Positions 27,873 through 36,987 of a stretch of DNA of 64,000 bases are shown piece by piece (position 1 is the stretch's first letter; each line of letters opens with the position of its first letter). The stretch spans positions 41,803 to 105,802 of the forward strand of contig NZ_AQUR01000086.1 in assembly GCF_000372525.1 (NCBI RefSeq). The letters are read 5' to 3'. The stretch is from Cupriavidus neocaledonicus. Its GTDB lineage: Bacteria > Pseudomonadota > Gammaproteobacteria > Burkholderiales > Burkholderiaceae. The notes below the pieces were generated by a model. That model was not told the origin of the DNA. It worked only from the letters and a program-made list of their open reading frames with translations, and made no database searches. A program made the translations under genes and the position numbers.

Positions 27873-28724
27873 ATGAGCGAACAGGACCCCCGCGCGGACG
27901 CCGCCGATGCCTCCCCCGCCACCGCCATGGCGGCGCGCCAGACCTATCCGCAGCCGCTGCTGCCGCGCAACCTGCGCAACTGGATGATGGTCTGGTACCG
28001 CAACTACATGGTGTGGAAGAAGCTGGCGATCCCGTCGATGATCGGCAACCTGGCCGACCCGATGATCTACCTCTTCGGCCTTGGCCTCGGGCTGGGGCTG
28101 ATGGTCGGCCAGGTCGACGGCGTGTCGTATATCGCCTTCCTGGCGGCCGGCACCACCGCGTCAAGCGTGATGATGTCGGCCAGCTTCGAGTCGATGTATT
28201 CGGCGTTCTCGCGCATGCATGTGCAGCGCACCTGGGAAGCCATCATGCATGCGCCGCTGACGCTGGGCGACGTGGTACTGGGCGAGATCGCCTGGGCCGC
28301 GAGCAAGGCGGTGCTGTCGGGCCTGGCCATCATGCTGGTGGCGGGCGCGCTCGGCTATGCGCAGATGCCGGGGGCGCTGCTGGCGCTGCCGGTGATCGTG
28401 CTGGCCGGGATTGCCTTCGCCGCGCTGGCGATGATCGTGACCGCGCTGGCGCCCAGCTACGATTTCTTCATGTTCTACCAGACCCTGGTGATGACGCCGA
28501 TGCTGCTGCTGTCGGGCGTGTTCTTCCCGCTGGAACAGCTGCCCGAAGGCGTGCAGGCCGCCGCCAAGTCGCTGCCGCTGGCGCACGCGGTGGCGCTGAT
28601 CCGGCCGTTGATGCTGGACCGCCCGGTCGACGGTGCGGGCCTGCACCTCGCGGTGCTGGCCGCCTATGCGGTGGCCGCGCTGGTGGCATGCCTGGTGCTG
28701 CTGCGCCGCCGGCTGCTGCGCTGA
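27873..28724 (+). CDS. nodJ: ABC-2 type permease, NodJ-like
   Basis: A 283-residue inner-membrane permease with six predicted helices. The N-terminal RNWMMVWYRNYMVWKKLAIPSMIGNLADPMIYLFGLGLGLG and the central APLTLGDVVLGEIAWAASKA follow NodJ/YadH-type permeases. LLLSGVFFPLEQLP is the classical ABC-2 motif before the fifth helix. It forms an exporter with the NodI-like ATPase. Such chromosomal pairs are widespread in Burkholderiaceae and have been proposed as the ancestors of rhizobial nodIJ. Confidence 0.9.
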   Translation: MSEQDPRADAADASPATAMAARQTYPQPLLPRNLRNWMMVWYRNYMVWKKLAIPSMIGNLADPMIYLFGLGLGLGLMVGQVDGVSYIAFLAAGTTASSVMMSASFESMYSAFSRMHVQRTWEAIMHAPLTLGDVVLGEIAWAASKAVLSGLAIMLVAGALGYAQMPGALLALPVIVLAGIAFAALAMIVTALAPSYDFFMFYQTLVMTPMLLLSGVFFPLEQLPEGVQAAAKSLPLAHAVALIRPLMLDRPVDGAGLHLAVLAAYAVAALVACLVLLRRRLLR

Positions 28725-28763
28725 CCCCGCCCCCATGCCAGGCTCAACCCACTACCGAGTTCC

Positions 28764-29114
28764 ATGCCGTCTTTATTTCCCCGCTTGCGTCGCAAGCTGC
28801 GCCACGATCGCGAAACCGCCGCCACCCTGCCCCGCCTCGCCCTGATGCTGGCGGCCGCCTGTGCCGCCGGGTCGCTGTCCGGCTGCATGGTGGTCGGCGC
28901 TACCGTGGCGGTCGGCAGTGCCGCGGTGTCGACGGTGGCGACGGTGGGCTCGGCCGCGGTCAGCGTGGCCTCGACCGCGGTCGGCGCCACCTATGACGTT
29001 ACCGCCGCCGGCGTAAAGGCGATGGCCGGCAGCGATGAGCCCGCACTGCAAGCGCCGGCACCGCAAGGGCCGGTCCTGCAAGAACCGGCCCCGGTGGTCG
29101 CGGCGACCGAGTAG
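28764..29114 (+). CDS. Small alanine/valine-rich lipoprotein
   Basis: A 116-residue protein with a long basic n-region, a hydrophobic stretch (LALMLAAACAAGSL) and a lipobox LSGC, so C41 should be lipidated. The mature part has a repeated pattern (VGSAAVSTVATVGSAAVSVASTAVGATYDV) that could form an amphipathic helix or membrane-active segment, then a Pro/Gln/Ala tail. Similar small lipoproteins are common in Cupriavidus and Pseudomonas, but their function is unknown. It lies 39 bases after nodJ and may be cotranscribed. Confidence 0.8.
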   Translation: MPSLFPRLRRKLRHDRETAATLPRLALMLAAACAAGSLSGCMVVGATVAVGSAAVSTVATVGSAAVSVASTAVGATYDVTAAGVKAMAGSDEPALQAPAPQGPVLQEPAPVVAATE

Positions 29115-29118
29115 CGCC

Positions 29119-30324
29119 TCAGTCGCCCAGGCCGCGCAGCAGGTCGGCCTTCAGGTCCTCGACCGACTCCAGCCCCACCGCCAGGCGGATCAGGCCTTCG
29201 CCGATGCCCGCGGCCGCCTTGGCCTCGGGGCTCACGCGTGCGTGCGTGGTGGTGTAAGGGTGTGTGATGGTGGTACGGGTATCGCCCAGGTTGCCGGTGA
29301 TCGAACACAGCCGCGTGTTGTCGATCACGCGCCAGGCATTGGCGCGCTGCTGCTCGGGCGTGGCGCCCTTGAGCTCGAACGACACGATCGCGCCGCCGCC
29401 GCTTTGCTGGCGCATGGCGATCTGGTGCTGCGGGTGCGACGCCAGCGCCGGGTGAAATACGCGCGCCACCGCCGGGTGCGATTCGAGAAACTGCGCCAGC
29501 GCCAGCGCGCTGGCCGAATGGCGCTCCATGCGGATCGCCAGCGTCTCCATGCCCTTGAGCAGCACCCAGGCATTGAACGCCGACAGCGTCGGGCCGGCGG
29601 TGCGCACGAACGGGAACACCTTGCCCATGATGAAGTCGTGCGTGCCCAGCACCGCGCCGCCCAGCACGCGGCCCTGGCCGTCGATATGCTTGGTGGCCGA
29701 GTGCACCACGATGTCGGCGCCGAACTTCATCGGCTGCTGCAGCGCGGGCGAGCAGAAGCAGTTGTCGACCACCAGCAGCGCATTGGCGTTGTGGGCGATG
29801 TCGGCCACGGCCGCGATGTCGGCCACTTCGGTGAGCGGATTCGACGGCGTCTCCAGGAAGAACAACCTGGTGTTCGGCCGCACCGCCGCGCGCCATGCTT
29901 CGAGATCGGTCGGATCGACAAAGGTCGTCTCCACGCCGAACTTGCCGAAGATATTATTGAACAGCGTCATGGTCGAGCCGAAGATCGCGCGCGAGCTGAC
30001 CAGGTGGTCGCCGGCCTGCATCGACGACAGCACCACCGACAGGATCGCGCTCATGCCCGAGGCCGTCGCCATGCAGGCCTGCGCCCCTTCCAGCGCGGCC
30101 AGGCGCGACTGGAACATCGACACGGTCGGGTTGGTGAAGCGCGAATAGGTGTAGCCCTCTTCCGAGTTGGCAAAGCGCTCGGCGGCCTCGGCCGCGCTGT
30201 TGAAGCAGAAGCTCGAGGTCAGGTACATGGCCTCGGAGTGCTCCATGAACTCGCTGCGCAGCGTGCCGGCGCGCACGCCAAGGGTATCGATGCCGAGCGA
30301 TTCGGGATTGAGCGGTTGGTTCAT
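29119..30324 (-). CDS. metZ: O-succinylhomoserine sulfhydrylase MetZ
   Basis: A 401-residue PLP enzyme that makes homocysteine directly from O-succinylhomoserine and sulfide. The PLP lysine is in SATKHIDGQGRVLGG. Other family blocks are YTYSRFTNPTVSMFQSRLAALEG, ATASGMSAI and the C-terminal THPYTTTHARVSPEAKAAAGIGEGLIRLAVGLE. The ATG at 30324 gives the family length; the in-frame sequence upstream is unrelated. It lies behind purF, separated by 336 bases that contain a terminator, as in other Burkholderiaceae. Confidence 0.95.
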   Translation of the reverse strand: MNQPLNPESLGIDTLGVRAGTLRSEFMEHSEAMYLTSSFCFNSAAEAAERFANSEEGYTYSRFTNPTVSMFQSRLAALEGAQACMATASGMSAILSVVLSSMQAGDHLVSSRAIFGSTMTLFNNIFGKFGVETTFVDPTDLEAWRAAVRPNTRLFFLETPSNPLTEVADIAAVADIAHNANALLVVDNCFCSPALQQPMKFGADIVVHSATKHIDGQGRVLGGAVLGTHDFIMGKVFPFVRTAGPTLSAFNAWVLLKGMETLAIRMERHSASALALAQFLESHPAVARVFHPALASHPQHQIAMRQQSGGGAIVSFELKGATPEQQRANAWRVIDNTRLCSITGNLGDTRTTITHPYTTTHARVSPEAKAAAGIGEGLIRLAVGLESVEDLKADLLRGLGD

Positions 30325-30660
30325 GCTGGTGGCGCGGTCGTACCCGCGCGAATGCGATGGTTGCGACAAGCTGCGCACCGCCCTGCGGACGGCGCGCGGC
30401 CATGAAAAAAGCCCGTGCGATCGGATGGGCCGGATCGACGGGCTTGCTGTCCTGCGTGTGCGTATGGCCTTGGGCTTCAGGCTGTGGCGGCCGGCTTCCG
30501 GGCATCGCCGCGCCGGCAAGGCGCTGCGCAGCGGGAATCGTTGCTGGCCACCATCTCTTTAGCTGTTTCGGGCTGTACCCGCGTCCGCAAGCTGACTGTC
30601 AAATCGACGCCCGGCCATGTTACGGCCGGGCATCGCGTTCGTCAACGCGCGCGGCGCGGC
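30325..30660 (-). promoter_or_regulatory. purF-metZ intergenic region
   Basis: A 336-base gap without a supported gene. Reading toward metZ it holds a purF 3' hairpin (8-bp arms at 30609-30616 and 30624-30631), a TTGACA hexamer (30597-30602) with a weak GTACAG 18 bp on, and a strong intrinsic terminator at 30404-30444, only 80 bases before metZ. The terminator may end purF transcription, or may be an attenuator for a metZ leader. I searched for the motifs of SAM-sensing riboswitches and did not recognise one. Confidence 0.4.
30404..30444 (-). terminator. Intrinsic terminator upstream of metZ
   Basis: On the minus strand GCCCGT (30438-30443 strand complement) pairs with ACGGGC (complement of 30411-30416), with an inner CGATC/GATCG stem, and is followed by six T residues (30405-30410). 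Confidence 0.75.
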
Positions 30661-32190
30661 TTACTCGTTGCCGCCGGAGCGCTGCAGGTGCAGTTGCGAG
30701 CGCTCGGTGTCGCCACCGGTGCCGTCGCGGTCGGCCTGGCTGCGGGCGGTTTCCAGGCGGTCCAGGTAGGCCTCGTCGATATCGCCGGTGATGTAGCGGC
30801 CGTCGAAGCACGACGCGTCGAAGTCCTTCAGCGCGGGGTTGATGTCGCGCACCGCCTGCTTCATCGCTTCCACGTCCTGGTACACCAGCTTGTCCGCGCC
30901 GATGATCTTCGCGATCTCCTCGTGCGTGCGGCCATGCGCCACCAGTTCGCTGCGGGTCGGCATGTCGATGCCGTACACGTTGGGGAACTTCACCGGTGGC
31001 GCGGCCGAGGCGAAGATCACCTTGTTGGCGCCGGCGTCGCGCGCCATCTGCACGATCTCGAACGAGGTGGTGCCGCGCACGATCGAGTCGTCGACGATCA
31101 GCACGTTCTTGCCCTTGAACTCCACGCCCATGGCGTTGAGCTTCTGGCGCACTGACTTCTTGCGCACCGCCTGGCCCGGCATGATGAAGGTGCGGCCGAC
31201 GTAGCGGTTCTTGAAGAAGCCTTCGCGGTAATTGACGCCTAGGCGGTTGGCCACCTGCATCGCGGCCGGCCGGCTGCTGTCCGGGATCGGCATGACCACG
31301 TCGATATCGCCGGCGGACACTTCCTGGCGGATCTTCTCGGCCAGGTAGTCGCCCATGCGCAGGCGCGCGTCATAGACCGGCACGCCGTCGATGCACGAAT
31401 CCGGGCGGGCCAGGTAGACGTATTCGAAGATGCACGGCGTCAGCACCGGGTTGTCGGCGCATTGCTTGCTGTAGAGCTTGCCGTCGAGGTCGATGAAGAT
31501 GGCCTCGCCCGCCGCCACGTCGCGTTCGAACTTGTAGCCGATGCCTTCCAGCGCCACCGACTCGGAGGCCACCATCCATTCCTTGCCGGTGGGGGTTTCG
31601 ACGCTGCCCAGGCACAGCGGGCGGATGCCGAACGGATCGCGCACGGCCAGCATGCCGTAGCCGGCGACCTGCGCGGCGATCGCGTACGAGCCGCGCACAC
31701 GCCGGTGCATGCCCGCCACCGCCTTGAAGATCGTTTCGGGATCGAGCGCCATGCCGTTGCTGGCGCGCTGCAGCTCGTCGGCGAGCACGTTCAGCAGCAC
31801 TTCGGTGTCCGAGTGCGTGTTGATGTGGCGACGATCGCGGCGGAACATTTCCTCGCGCAGCTGCTGCCAGTTGGTCAGGTTGCCGTTATGCGCCAGGATG
31901 ATGCCGTAGGGGGCGTTGACGTAGAACGGCTGCGCCTCTTCCTCGCTCGACGCCGACCCCGCGGTCGGGTAGCGCACCTGGCCGATGCCCGCCGTGCCCG
32001 GCAGGCCGCGCATGTTGCGGGTGCGGAAGACATCGCGCACCAGGCCGTTGGCCTTGTGCATGTGGAAGGTACTGCCGTTGGCGGTGGCGATGCCGGCAGC
32101 ATCCTGTCCGCGGTGTTGCAACAACAGCAGGCTGTCGTAAATCAGTTGGTTGACAGGGGTGGCTGAAACCACACCGACGATACCGCACAT
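30661..32190 (-). CDS. purF: Amidophosphoribosyltransferase PurF
   Basis: A 509-residue enzyme for the first step of purine synthesis, transferring the glutamine amide to PRPP. Cysteine 2 of MCGIVGVV is the glutaminase nucleophile once the Met is removed. LLQHRGQDAAGIA and NAPYGIILAHNGNLTN belong to the glutaminase domain. The PRPP-binding loop is VLIVDDSIVRGTTS. The length is normal. It follows cvpA, the partner seen in many proteobacteria. Confidence 0.97.
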   Translation of the reverse strand: MCGIVGVVSATPVNQLIYDSLLLLQHRGQDAAGIATANGSTFHMHKANGLVRDVFRTRNMRGLPGTAGIGQVRYPTAGSASSEEEAQPFYVNAPYGIILAHNGNLTNWQQLREEMFRRDRRHINTHSDTEVLLNVLADELQRASNGMALDPETIFKAVAGMHRRVRGSYAIAAQVAGYGMLAVRDPFGIRPLCLGSVETPTGKEWMVASESVALEGIGYKFERDVAAGEAIFIDLDGKLYSKQCADNPVLTPCIFEYVYLARPDSCIDGVPVYDARLRMGDYLAEKIRQEVSAGDIDVVMPIPDSSRPAAMQVANRLGVNYREGFFKNRYVGRTFIMPGQAVRKKSVRQKLNAMGVEFKGKNVLIVDDSIVRGTTSFEIVQMARDAGANKVIFASAAPPVKFPNVYGIDMPTRSELVAHGRTHEEIAKIIGADKLVYQDVEAMKQAVRDINPALKDFDASCFDGRYITGDIDEAYLDRLETARSQADRDGTGGDTERSQLHLQRSGGNE

Positions 32191-32292
32191 GCCAAGCTCC
32201 CAGGAAAGGCTTTGATTCAGGGGGCGCAGCCCGGCCCGGGATCCTCCGGGCCCGAAGGCCTGCGTTACTACCAGCCGGGCAACGTGCCCGGC

Positions 32293-32789
32293 TTATGTCT
32301 TCACGTACTTCGCCAGCTCCGGCGGCAGCCATGGCTTGATCGATTCCATGGCCTGCATCACATACGGGCGGCTCACCGCATCGCGCCAGAACGGTTCTTC
32401 CGGCAATTTCGTCAGGCTGGCCAGCGTCACCATCACCATCACCAGCAGCACGCCGCGCAGCAGCCCGAACACCAGTCCAAGGCCGCGGTCGGCGGGCTTG
32501 AGGCCGGTGCTCTCCAGCAATTGCCCGACCACCATGCCGGCCAGCGAGGCCCCAGCACGGTGCCGATCAGCAGCACCACGAAGCCCAGCGCATGGCGGGC
32601 CAGCTCGCCGCCCGGCAGGGATTCGGGCATCCAGCCCGCGGCCACCGCGCCGTAGCGGAACGCCACCCAGAACGCCACCACCCAGCCGATCAGCGACAGC
32701 ACCTCTCGCACCAGCCCGCGCAGCACGCCCAGCACGCCCGAGGCCAGCAGGATGAAGACCACGGCATAGTCGAAGAAAGTCGGCTGCAT
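32293..32789 (-). pseudogene. cvpA: CvpA-family membrane protein, split by a one-base frameshift
   Basis: The first part (from 32789) reads MQPTFFDYAVVFILLASGVLGVLRGLVREVLSLIGWVVAF and stays CvpA-like to FVVLLIGTVLG. The second part reads MVVGQLLESTGLKPADRGLGLVFGLLRGV to a stop at 32293 in another frame. The switch falls in a run of four C (32550-32553; four G on the coding strand). One more base there would restore a protein of about 165 residues, the normal CvpA size, reading TVLGASLAGMVVGQ. CvpA is an inner-membrane protein tied to colicin V production and envelope stress. Either the gene is truly broken or the sequence has a homopolymer error. Confidence 0.85.
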
Positions 32790-32829
32790 CGTTGCTGGCG
32801 GCCGCGCACGCGCGCCGGCCGCGGCGCCC

Positions 32830-33570
32830 TTACTGTTCCACGACCTTCGAGGTCAGTCCCACGGCCCGCACCCGCTTGTCGGCGGCGTCGGCGGCGTCGC
32901 GGTCGTTGAAAGGACCAGCGCGCAGCAGGATGCGCTCGCCATCGGCCAGCACTTTCCTTTCGACATAGGCCGGCACCTTGCTCGCCTTGAGCTTGGCCAG
33001 CCAGCCCTTGGCACGTTCTTCCGAAGAAAACGCGCCGATCAGGATCAGGTACTTGCCGCTGCCGGTCTTGGCTTCGGCCCTGGTTTCAGGCTTCGCCTCG
33101 GGCTTGGCTTCGGTCCGCTGCGCGGGCTTGTCGGCGGGCGCCGCCGCGGGCTTCGGCGCATTGACGATTTCTTCGCCGGCATCGAGCGCGGCGGCATCGT
33201 TGCGCGACGCCGGCGAAGCCGGCGCCGGCGGCAGCGGATCGGCCTTGCGCGGCTCGACGCGCGGCTTCTGCGGGCCGGTGACACCGTTGGCGACCTTGAC
33301 CGAGACATCGTCGGACACCGGCCGCGGCTTGGTCTCGAACACGATCGGCAGCACGATCACGGCCGCCACCATCAGCACCACGGCGCCGATCAGCCGGCGG
33401 CGCGCGCGCTGCTTCTGCGGGAATTCAGGGTCCAGCGTGTCGTCGGCATACTCGTCGGCCAGGCGGCGCGACGAGGCGATGCCCGCACCCGTATCGGCGC
33501 GCTGGCGCCGGGCACGCTCGGGTGCCGGGTCGTTGCCCTTGCGGGAGGAAAACAGCGAAAGCAGGCCCAT
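32830..33570 (-). CDS. SPOR-domain cell-division/envelope protein
   Basis: A 246-residue bitopic protein. A cytoplasmic N-terminus rich in Arg is followed by one membrane helix (RRLIGAVVLMVAAVIVLPIVFE, about residues 58-79). A long Pro/Ala/Lys linker leads to a C-terminal SPOR domain (KYLILIGAFSSEERAKGWLAKLKASKVPAYVERKVLADGERILLRAGPF...). SPOR domains bind denuded peptidoglycan at division sites. The position between folC and cvpA-purF matches DedD of other proteobacteria, and this is probably its counterpart. Confidence 0.88.
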   Translation of the reverse strand: MGLLSLFSSRKGNDPAPERARRQRADTGAGIASSRRLADEYADDTLDPEFPQKQRARRRLIGAVVLMVAAVIVLPIVFETKPRPVSDDVSVKVANGVTGPQKPRVEPRKADPLPPAPASPASRNDAAALDAGEEIVNAPKPAAAPADKPAQRTEAKPEAKPETRAEAKTGSGKYLILIGAFSSEERAKGWLAKLKASKVPAYVERKVLADGERILLRAGPFNDRDAADAADKRVRAVGLTSKVVEQ

Positions 33571-33677
33571 AGATTGGTTCGGTGATACGGCCCCGTGGGC
33601 CGCTCGTTGCGTTTGCCGCTCAGTGATCGGCCAAGGCCGCCGGGGTTGCCGGCTCGGCGCGCGCCGGGACGCCCGCT

Positions 33678-34988
33678 TCAGTTAGCCTGCGTGGCACGGT
33701 AAGCCATCACGCCGGCGACGGTATAGAACGATCCGAAGACCAGAATTCTATCATTCTCGGTGGCGCGCTCGATGGCGTCGCGGAATGCCGCCTCGGGGCT
33801 GGAAAAGCAGGCCGCGGTGGCATCCGGGCCGGGGCGGAAACCGCCCGCTTCCAGCTTGTCGAGCAGATCCGCGGCGCTGGCCGCGCGCTCGGTGGGCAGG
33901 TCGCACAGGCACCAGTGGTCGACCTTGTCGGCCACATGCTGCAGCACTCCGGCGATGTCCTTGTCCTGCATCGCGCCGAACACCGCATAGGTGTAGCGGA
34001 AGAAGCCCATGTTCTCGAGGTTCTGCCCCAGCGTCGCCGCGGCATGCGGATTGTGCGCCACGTCGAGGATGACCGCCGGGCGACCCGGCAGCACCTGGAA
34101 CCGGCCCGGCAGCTCGACGAAGGCCAGGCCGTTGCGCACTTCCTGCGCGCTCACCGGCAGGCGCTCGCGCAGCGCCTGCAGCGCCGCCAGCGCCGCCGAC
34201 GCGTTCAGCAGCTGGTTGGCGCCGCGCAGCGCCGGATAACCCAGGCCGTTGAGCTTGCGCCCGCCGCCGCTCCAGTCCCATTGCTGGCGCTCCTGGCCCT
34301 TGGCGGCCTGGAAGTGGTAATCGCGCCCCACCAGCCACAGCTCGGCGCCAACCGCTTCGGCGTGCGCCAGCAGCGACTTGGGCGGCACCGGGTCGCCGCA
34401 GATCGCCGGCACGCCCGGACGGAAGATGCCGGCCTTCTCGAAGCCGATTTCCTCGCGGGTGTTGCCCAGGTACTGGGTATGGTCGATATCGACGCTGGTG
34501 ATGATGGCGCAGTCGGTATCGATCACATTGGTCGCATCGAGGCGGCCGCCCAGCCCGACCTCGAGGATGATCGCGTCCAGGCCGGAAGCCGCGAAGAAAT
34601 GGATGATCGCCAGCGTGGTGAATTCGAAGTACGTCAGGCTGACCGGGTCGGCAAAGCTGTTGCGCGCGCGCTCGACCGCCTCGAAGTGCGGCAGCAGCTG
34701 CGCGTCGGTGGCGATCTCGCCGTTCAGGCGCGCGCGCTCGTTGAACGTGATCAGGTGCGGCGAGGTATGGCAGCCCACCTTGTAGCCGGCTTCCAGCAGG
34801 ATGCGCTCGAGCATGGCGCAGGTCGAGCCCTTGCCGTTGGTGCCGCCCACCGTGAAGACCGCGGCGTCGATGCGCAGCCCGAGGGCTTCCTTCACGCGCG
34901 TGATGCGCGTCAGGCCCATGTCGATGCCCACGGGATGGGCGGTTTCGAGATGGGCGAGCCATTCGGGGAGCGTGTGGAAGACAGGCAT
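33678..34988 (-). CDS. folC: Bifunctional folylpolyglutamate/dihydrofolate synthase FolC
   Basis: A 436-residue ligase that adds glutamate to dihydropteroate and to folates. The P-loop is GGTNGKGSTCAMLE near residue 48. SPHLITFNERARLNGE, the VGLGGRLDATNVID block, and DIDHTQYLGNTREEIGFEKAGIFRPGVPAI follow, all FolC signatures. The C-terminal domain has ILDVAHNPHAAATLGQNL. It lies between accD and the SPOR gene in the conserved accD-folC-dedD-cvpA-purF order. Confidence 0.96.
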   Translation of the reverse strand: MPVFHTLPEWLAHLETAHPVGIDMGLTRITRVKEALGLRIDAAVFTVGGTNGKGSTCAMLERILLEAGYKVGCHTSPHLITFNERARLNGEIATDAQLLPHFEAVERARNSFADPVSLTYFEFTTLAIIHFFAASGLDAIILEVGLGGRLDATNVIDTDCAIITSVDIDHTQYLGNTREEIGFEKAGIFRPGVPAICGDPVPPKSLLAHAEAVGAELWLVGRDYHFQAAKGQERQQWDWSGGGRKLNGLGYPALRGANQLLNASAALAALQALRERLPVSAQEVRNGLAFVELPGRFQVLPGRPAVILDVAHNPHAAATLGQNLENMGFFRYTYAVFGAMQDKDIAGVLQHVADKVDHWCLCDLPTERAASAADLLDKLEAGGFRPGPDATAACFSSPEAAFRDAIERATENDRILVFGSFYTVAGVMAYRATQAN

Positions 34989-35077
34989 TTCAGGTGTGCG
35001 AGGGATGCGTTTGAAGCGTTTGCTACCAGATTCGGGCAGGCGGGCGCAAAGTCAAGAGCTGGCGCCGCGCCCGCCCA

Positions 35078-35112
35078 GAAAAGGCGAAAGGCGCGTCAAC
35101 CACCCGCGCCTT
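35078..35112 (-). terminator. Possible terminator between accD and folC
   Basis: AAGGCGCG and CGCGCCTT arms (35088-35095 and 35105-35112) are followed on the minus strand by TTTCGCCTTTTCT. The T tract is broken, so termination may be partial. Confidence 0.45.
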
Positions 35113-35134
35113 CGGTACCGCGATATTGGCGGCG

Positions 35135-36007
35135 TCAGGCCACCGCGTCGGCCGGCTGCTTCTGCAGCAGCGCCAGCAGCTGCGCCAGTTCGGCGCGCAT
35201 CTTGCGGCGGTCGACGATCATGTCGACGGCGCCCTTGGTCAGCAGGAACTCCGAGCGCTGGAAGCCTTCCGGCAGCTTCTCGCGCACGGTCTGCTCGATC
35301 ACGCGCGGGCCGGCAAAGCCGATCAGCGCCTTGGGTTCGGCGATCACCACGTCGCCCAGGAAGGCGAACGAGGCCGACACGCCGCCCATGGTCGGGTCGG
35401 TCAGCACGCTGATGAACGGCAGCTTGGCGGCGCTCAGCTGGTTCAGCATCGCCGTGGTCTTGGCCATCTGCAGCAGCGACAGCAGGCTTTCCTGCATGCG
35501 CGCGCCACCGGTGGCGGTAAAGCAGATGAACGGCACCTTCTGCTCGAGCGCGGCCTGCGCGCCGCGCACGAAGCGCTCGCCCACCACCGAGCCCATCGAG
35601 CCGCCCATGAACTCGAACTCGAAGCAGCTCGCCACCACCGGGATGGTGTGGATGGCACCGCCCATCACCACCATGGCATCGGTCTCGCCGGTGTCGTCCA
35701 TGGCGGCCTTGATGCGGTCGGGGTACTTCTTGGAATCCTTGAACTTAAGCGCGTCGACCGGCACGATCTCCTGGCCGATCTCATAGCGGCCTTCGGCGTC
35801 CAGCAGCGCGTCCAGGCGCGCGCGCGCGCTGATGCGCATATGGTGGTCGCACTTGGGGCAGACGTGCAGGTTGGCCTCGACGTCGGTCCGGTACAGGGTG
35901 GACTCGCACGACGGGCACTTGACCCACAACCCCTCGGGGATGCCCTTGCGGGTGCTGGGGTCGGTCTGTTGAATCTTGGGGGGCAGGAGTTTATCCAACC
36001 AGCTCAT
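35135..36007 (-). CDS. accD: Acetyl-CoA carboxylase carboxyltransferase subunit beta
   Basis: A 290-residue subunit that, with AccA, transfers the carboxyl group from biotin to acetyl-CoA. The N-terminal zinc ribbon uses CPSC and CPKC (about residues 26-48). The carboxyltransferase core contains [56 protein letters not shown] and [17 protein letters not shown]. It follows trpA in the usual trpFBA-accD-folC arrangement. Confidence 0.97.
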   Translation of the reverse strand: MSWLDKLLPPKIQQTDPSTRKGIPEGLWVKCPSCESTLYRTDVEANLHVCPKCDHHMRISARARLDALLDAEGRYEIGQEIVPVDALKFKDSKKYPDRIKAAMDDTGETDAMVVMGGAIHTIPVVASCFEFEFMGGSMGSVVGERFVRGAQAALEQKVPFICFTATGGARMQESLLSLLQMAKTTAMLNQLSAAKLPFISVLTDPTMGGVSASFAFLGDVVIAEPKALIGFAGPRVIEQTVREKLPEGFQRSEFLLTKGAVDMIVDRRKMRAELAQLLALLQKQPADAVA

Positions 36008-36188
36008 GAAAGCTCCTTTCGGATGACTGCGGTCCGCCGGCAGGGCCCGTGGTCGGGGCGCCGGTTGGCGGAAGGCAGGGAATCAACCCGCGAATTTACC
36101 ATGACGGCCGGGTGAGCCCGAAGCGCAACGCGCGAATTGCGCACAATAATGCACCTCTTGCATCCACCCAGGCCGGCAATGCATCACT

Positions 36189-36986
36189 TCAGGCGTCCAG
36201 CGCCTGACGAATCTCGGCGATAAACGATTGCAACGCCGACACCGCCTGCTCGCGCGGCGTGTCTTCCAGCAGCTGCACCAGCCGGCTGCCGATCACCACC
36301 GCATCGGCCACGCTGCCGATCGCGCGCGCGGTCTGCGCGTCGCGAATGCCGAAGCCCACCCCTACCGGCAGATTGGCGTGCTGCTTGATCAGCGGCAGGC
36401 GCGCCGCCACGCTGTCGAGGTCGATCGATGCGGAACCGGTCACGCCCTTGAGCGAGACATAGTAAAGATAGCCGCTGGCGACCTTGGCCACCGCCTCGAT
36501 ACGCGCATCGGTCGAGGTCGGCGCCAGCAGGAAGATCGGGTCCATGCCGTGGGCGCGCATCAGCGCGGCGAACGACTCGCACTCCTCGGGCGGATAGTCG
36601 ACCACCAGCACGCCGTCGACGCCGGCCGCGCTGGCGGCCTTGGCGAAGGCGTCCTCGCCCATGCGCTCGATCGGGTTGGCGTAGCCCATCAGCACCACCG
36701 GCGTGTCCGCATTGGTCTGGCGGAACTCGCGTACCCACTGCAGCACCTGCGCGAGCGACACACCCTGCGCCAGCGCGCGCTCGGAGGCGCGCTGGATCAC
36801 CGGGCCGTCGGCCATCGGGTCGGAGAACGGCACGCCCAGCTCGATCACGTCGGCGCCGCCCGCCACCAGCGCGTGCATCAGCGCCACGGTCAGGCCGGGC
36901 TCAGGATCGCCGGCGGTGATGAACGGAATCAGGCCCTTCTTCTGCTGCGCGGCCAGTGCCGCGAACGTCTTCTGGATACGGGACAT
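36189..36986 (-). CDS. trpA: Tryptophan synthase alpha subunit
   Basis: A 265-residue TIM-barrel enzyme that splits indole-glycerol phosphate. The catalytic Glu and Asp lie in [19 protein letters not shown]. The phosphate loops VTGSAS and [14 protein letters not shown] are present. It begins 2 bases after the end of the methyltransferase gene, which separates it from trpB, so the three genes are one transcriptional unit. Confidence 0.97.
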   Translation of the reverse strand: MSRIQKTFAALAAQQKKGLIPFITAGDPEPGLTVALMHALVAGGADVIELGVPFSDPMADGPVIQRASERALAQGVSLAQVLQWVREFRQTNADTPVVLMGYANPIERMGEDAFAKAASAAGVDGVLVVDYPPEECESFAALMRAHGMDPIFLLAPTSTDARIEAVAKVASGYLYYVSLKGVTGSASIDLDSVAARLPLIKQHANLPVGVGFGIRDAQTARAIGSVADAVVIGSRLVQLLEDTPREQAVSALQSFIAEIRQALDA

Positions 36987-36987
36987 A

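Noticed and set aside
26948..28724. Symbiotic nodulation export genes
   Set aside because: No nodA-D-type genes or nod-box motif are present; the pair is better read as a housekeeping ABC exporter.
30325..30660. SAM-II or other SAM riboswitch before metZ
   Set aside because: Only a generic CTAAAG string was found; the paired core elements of known SAM classes were not seen.
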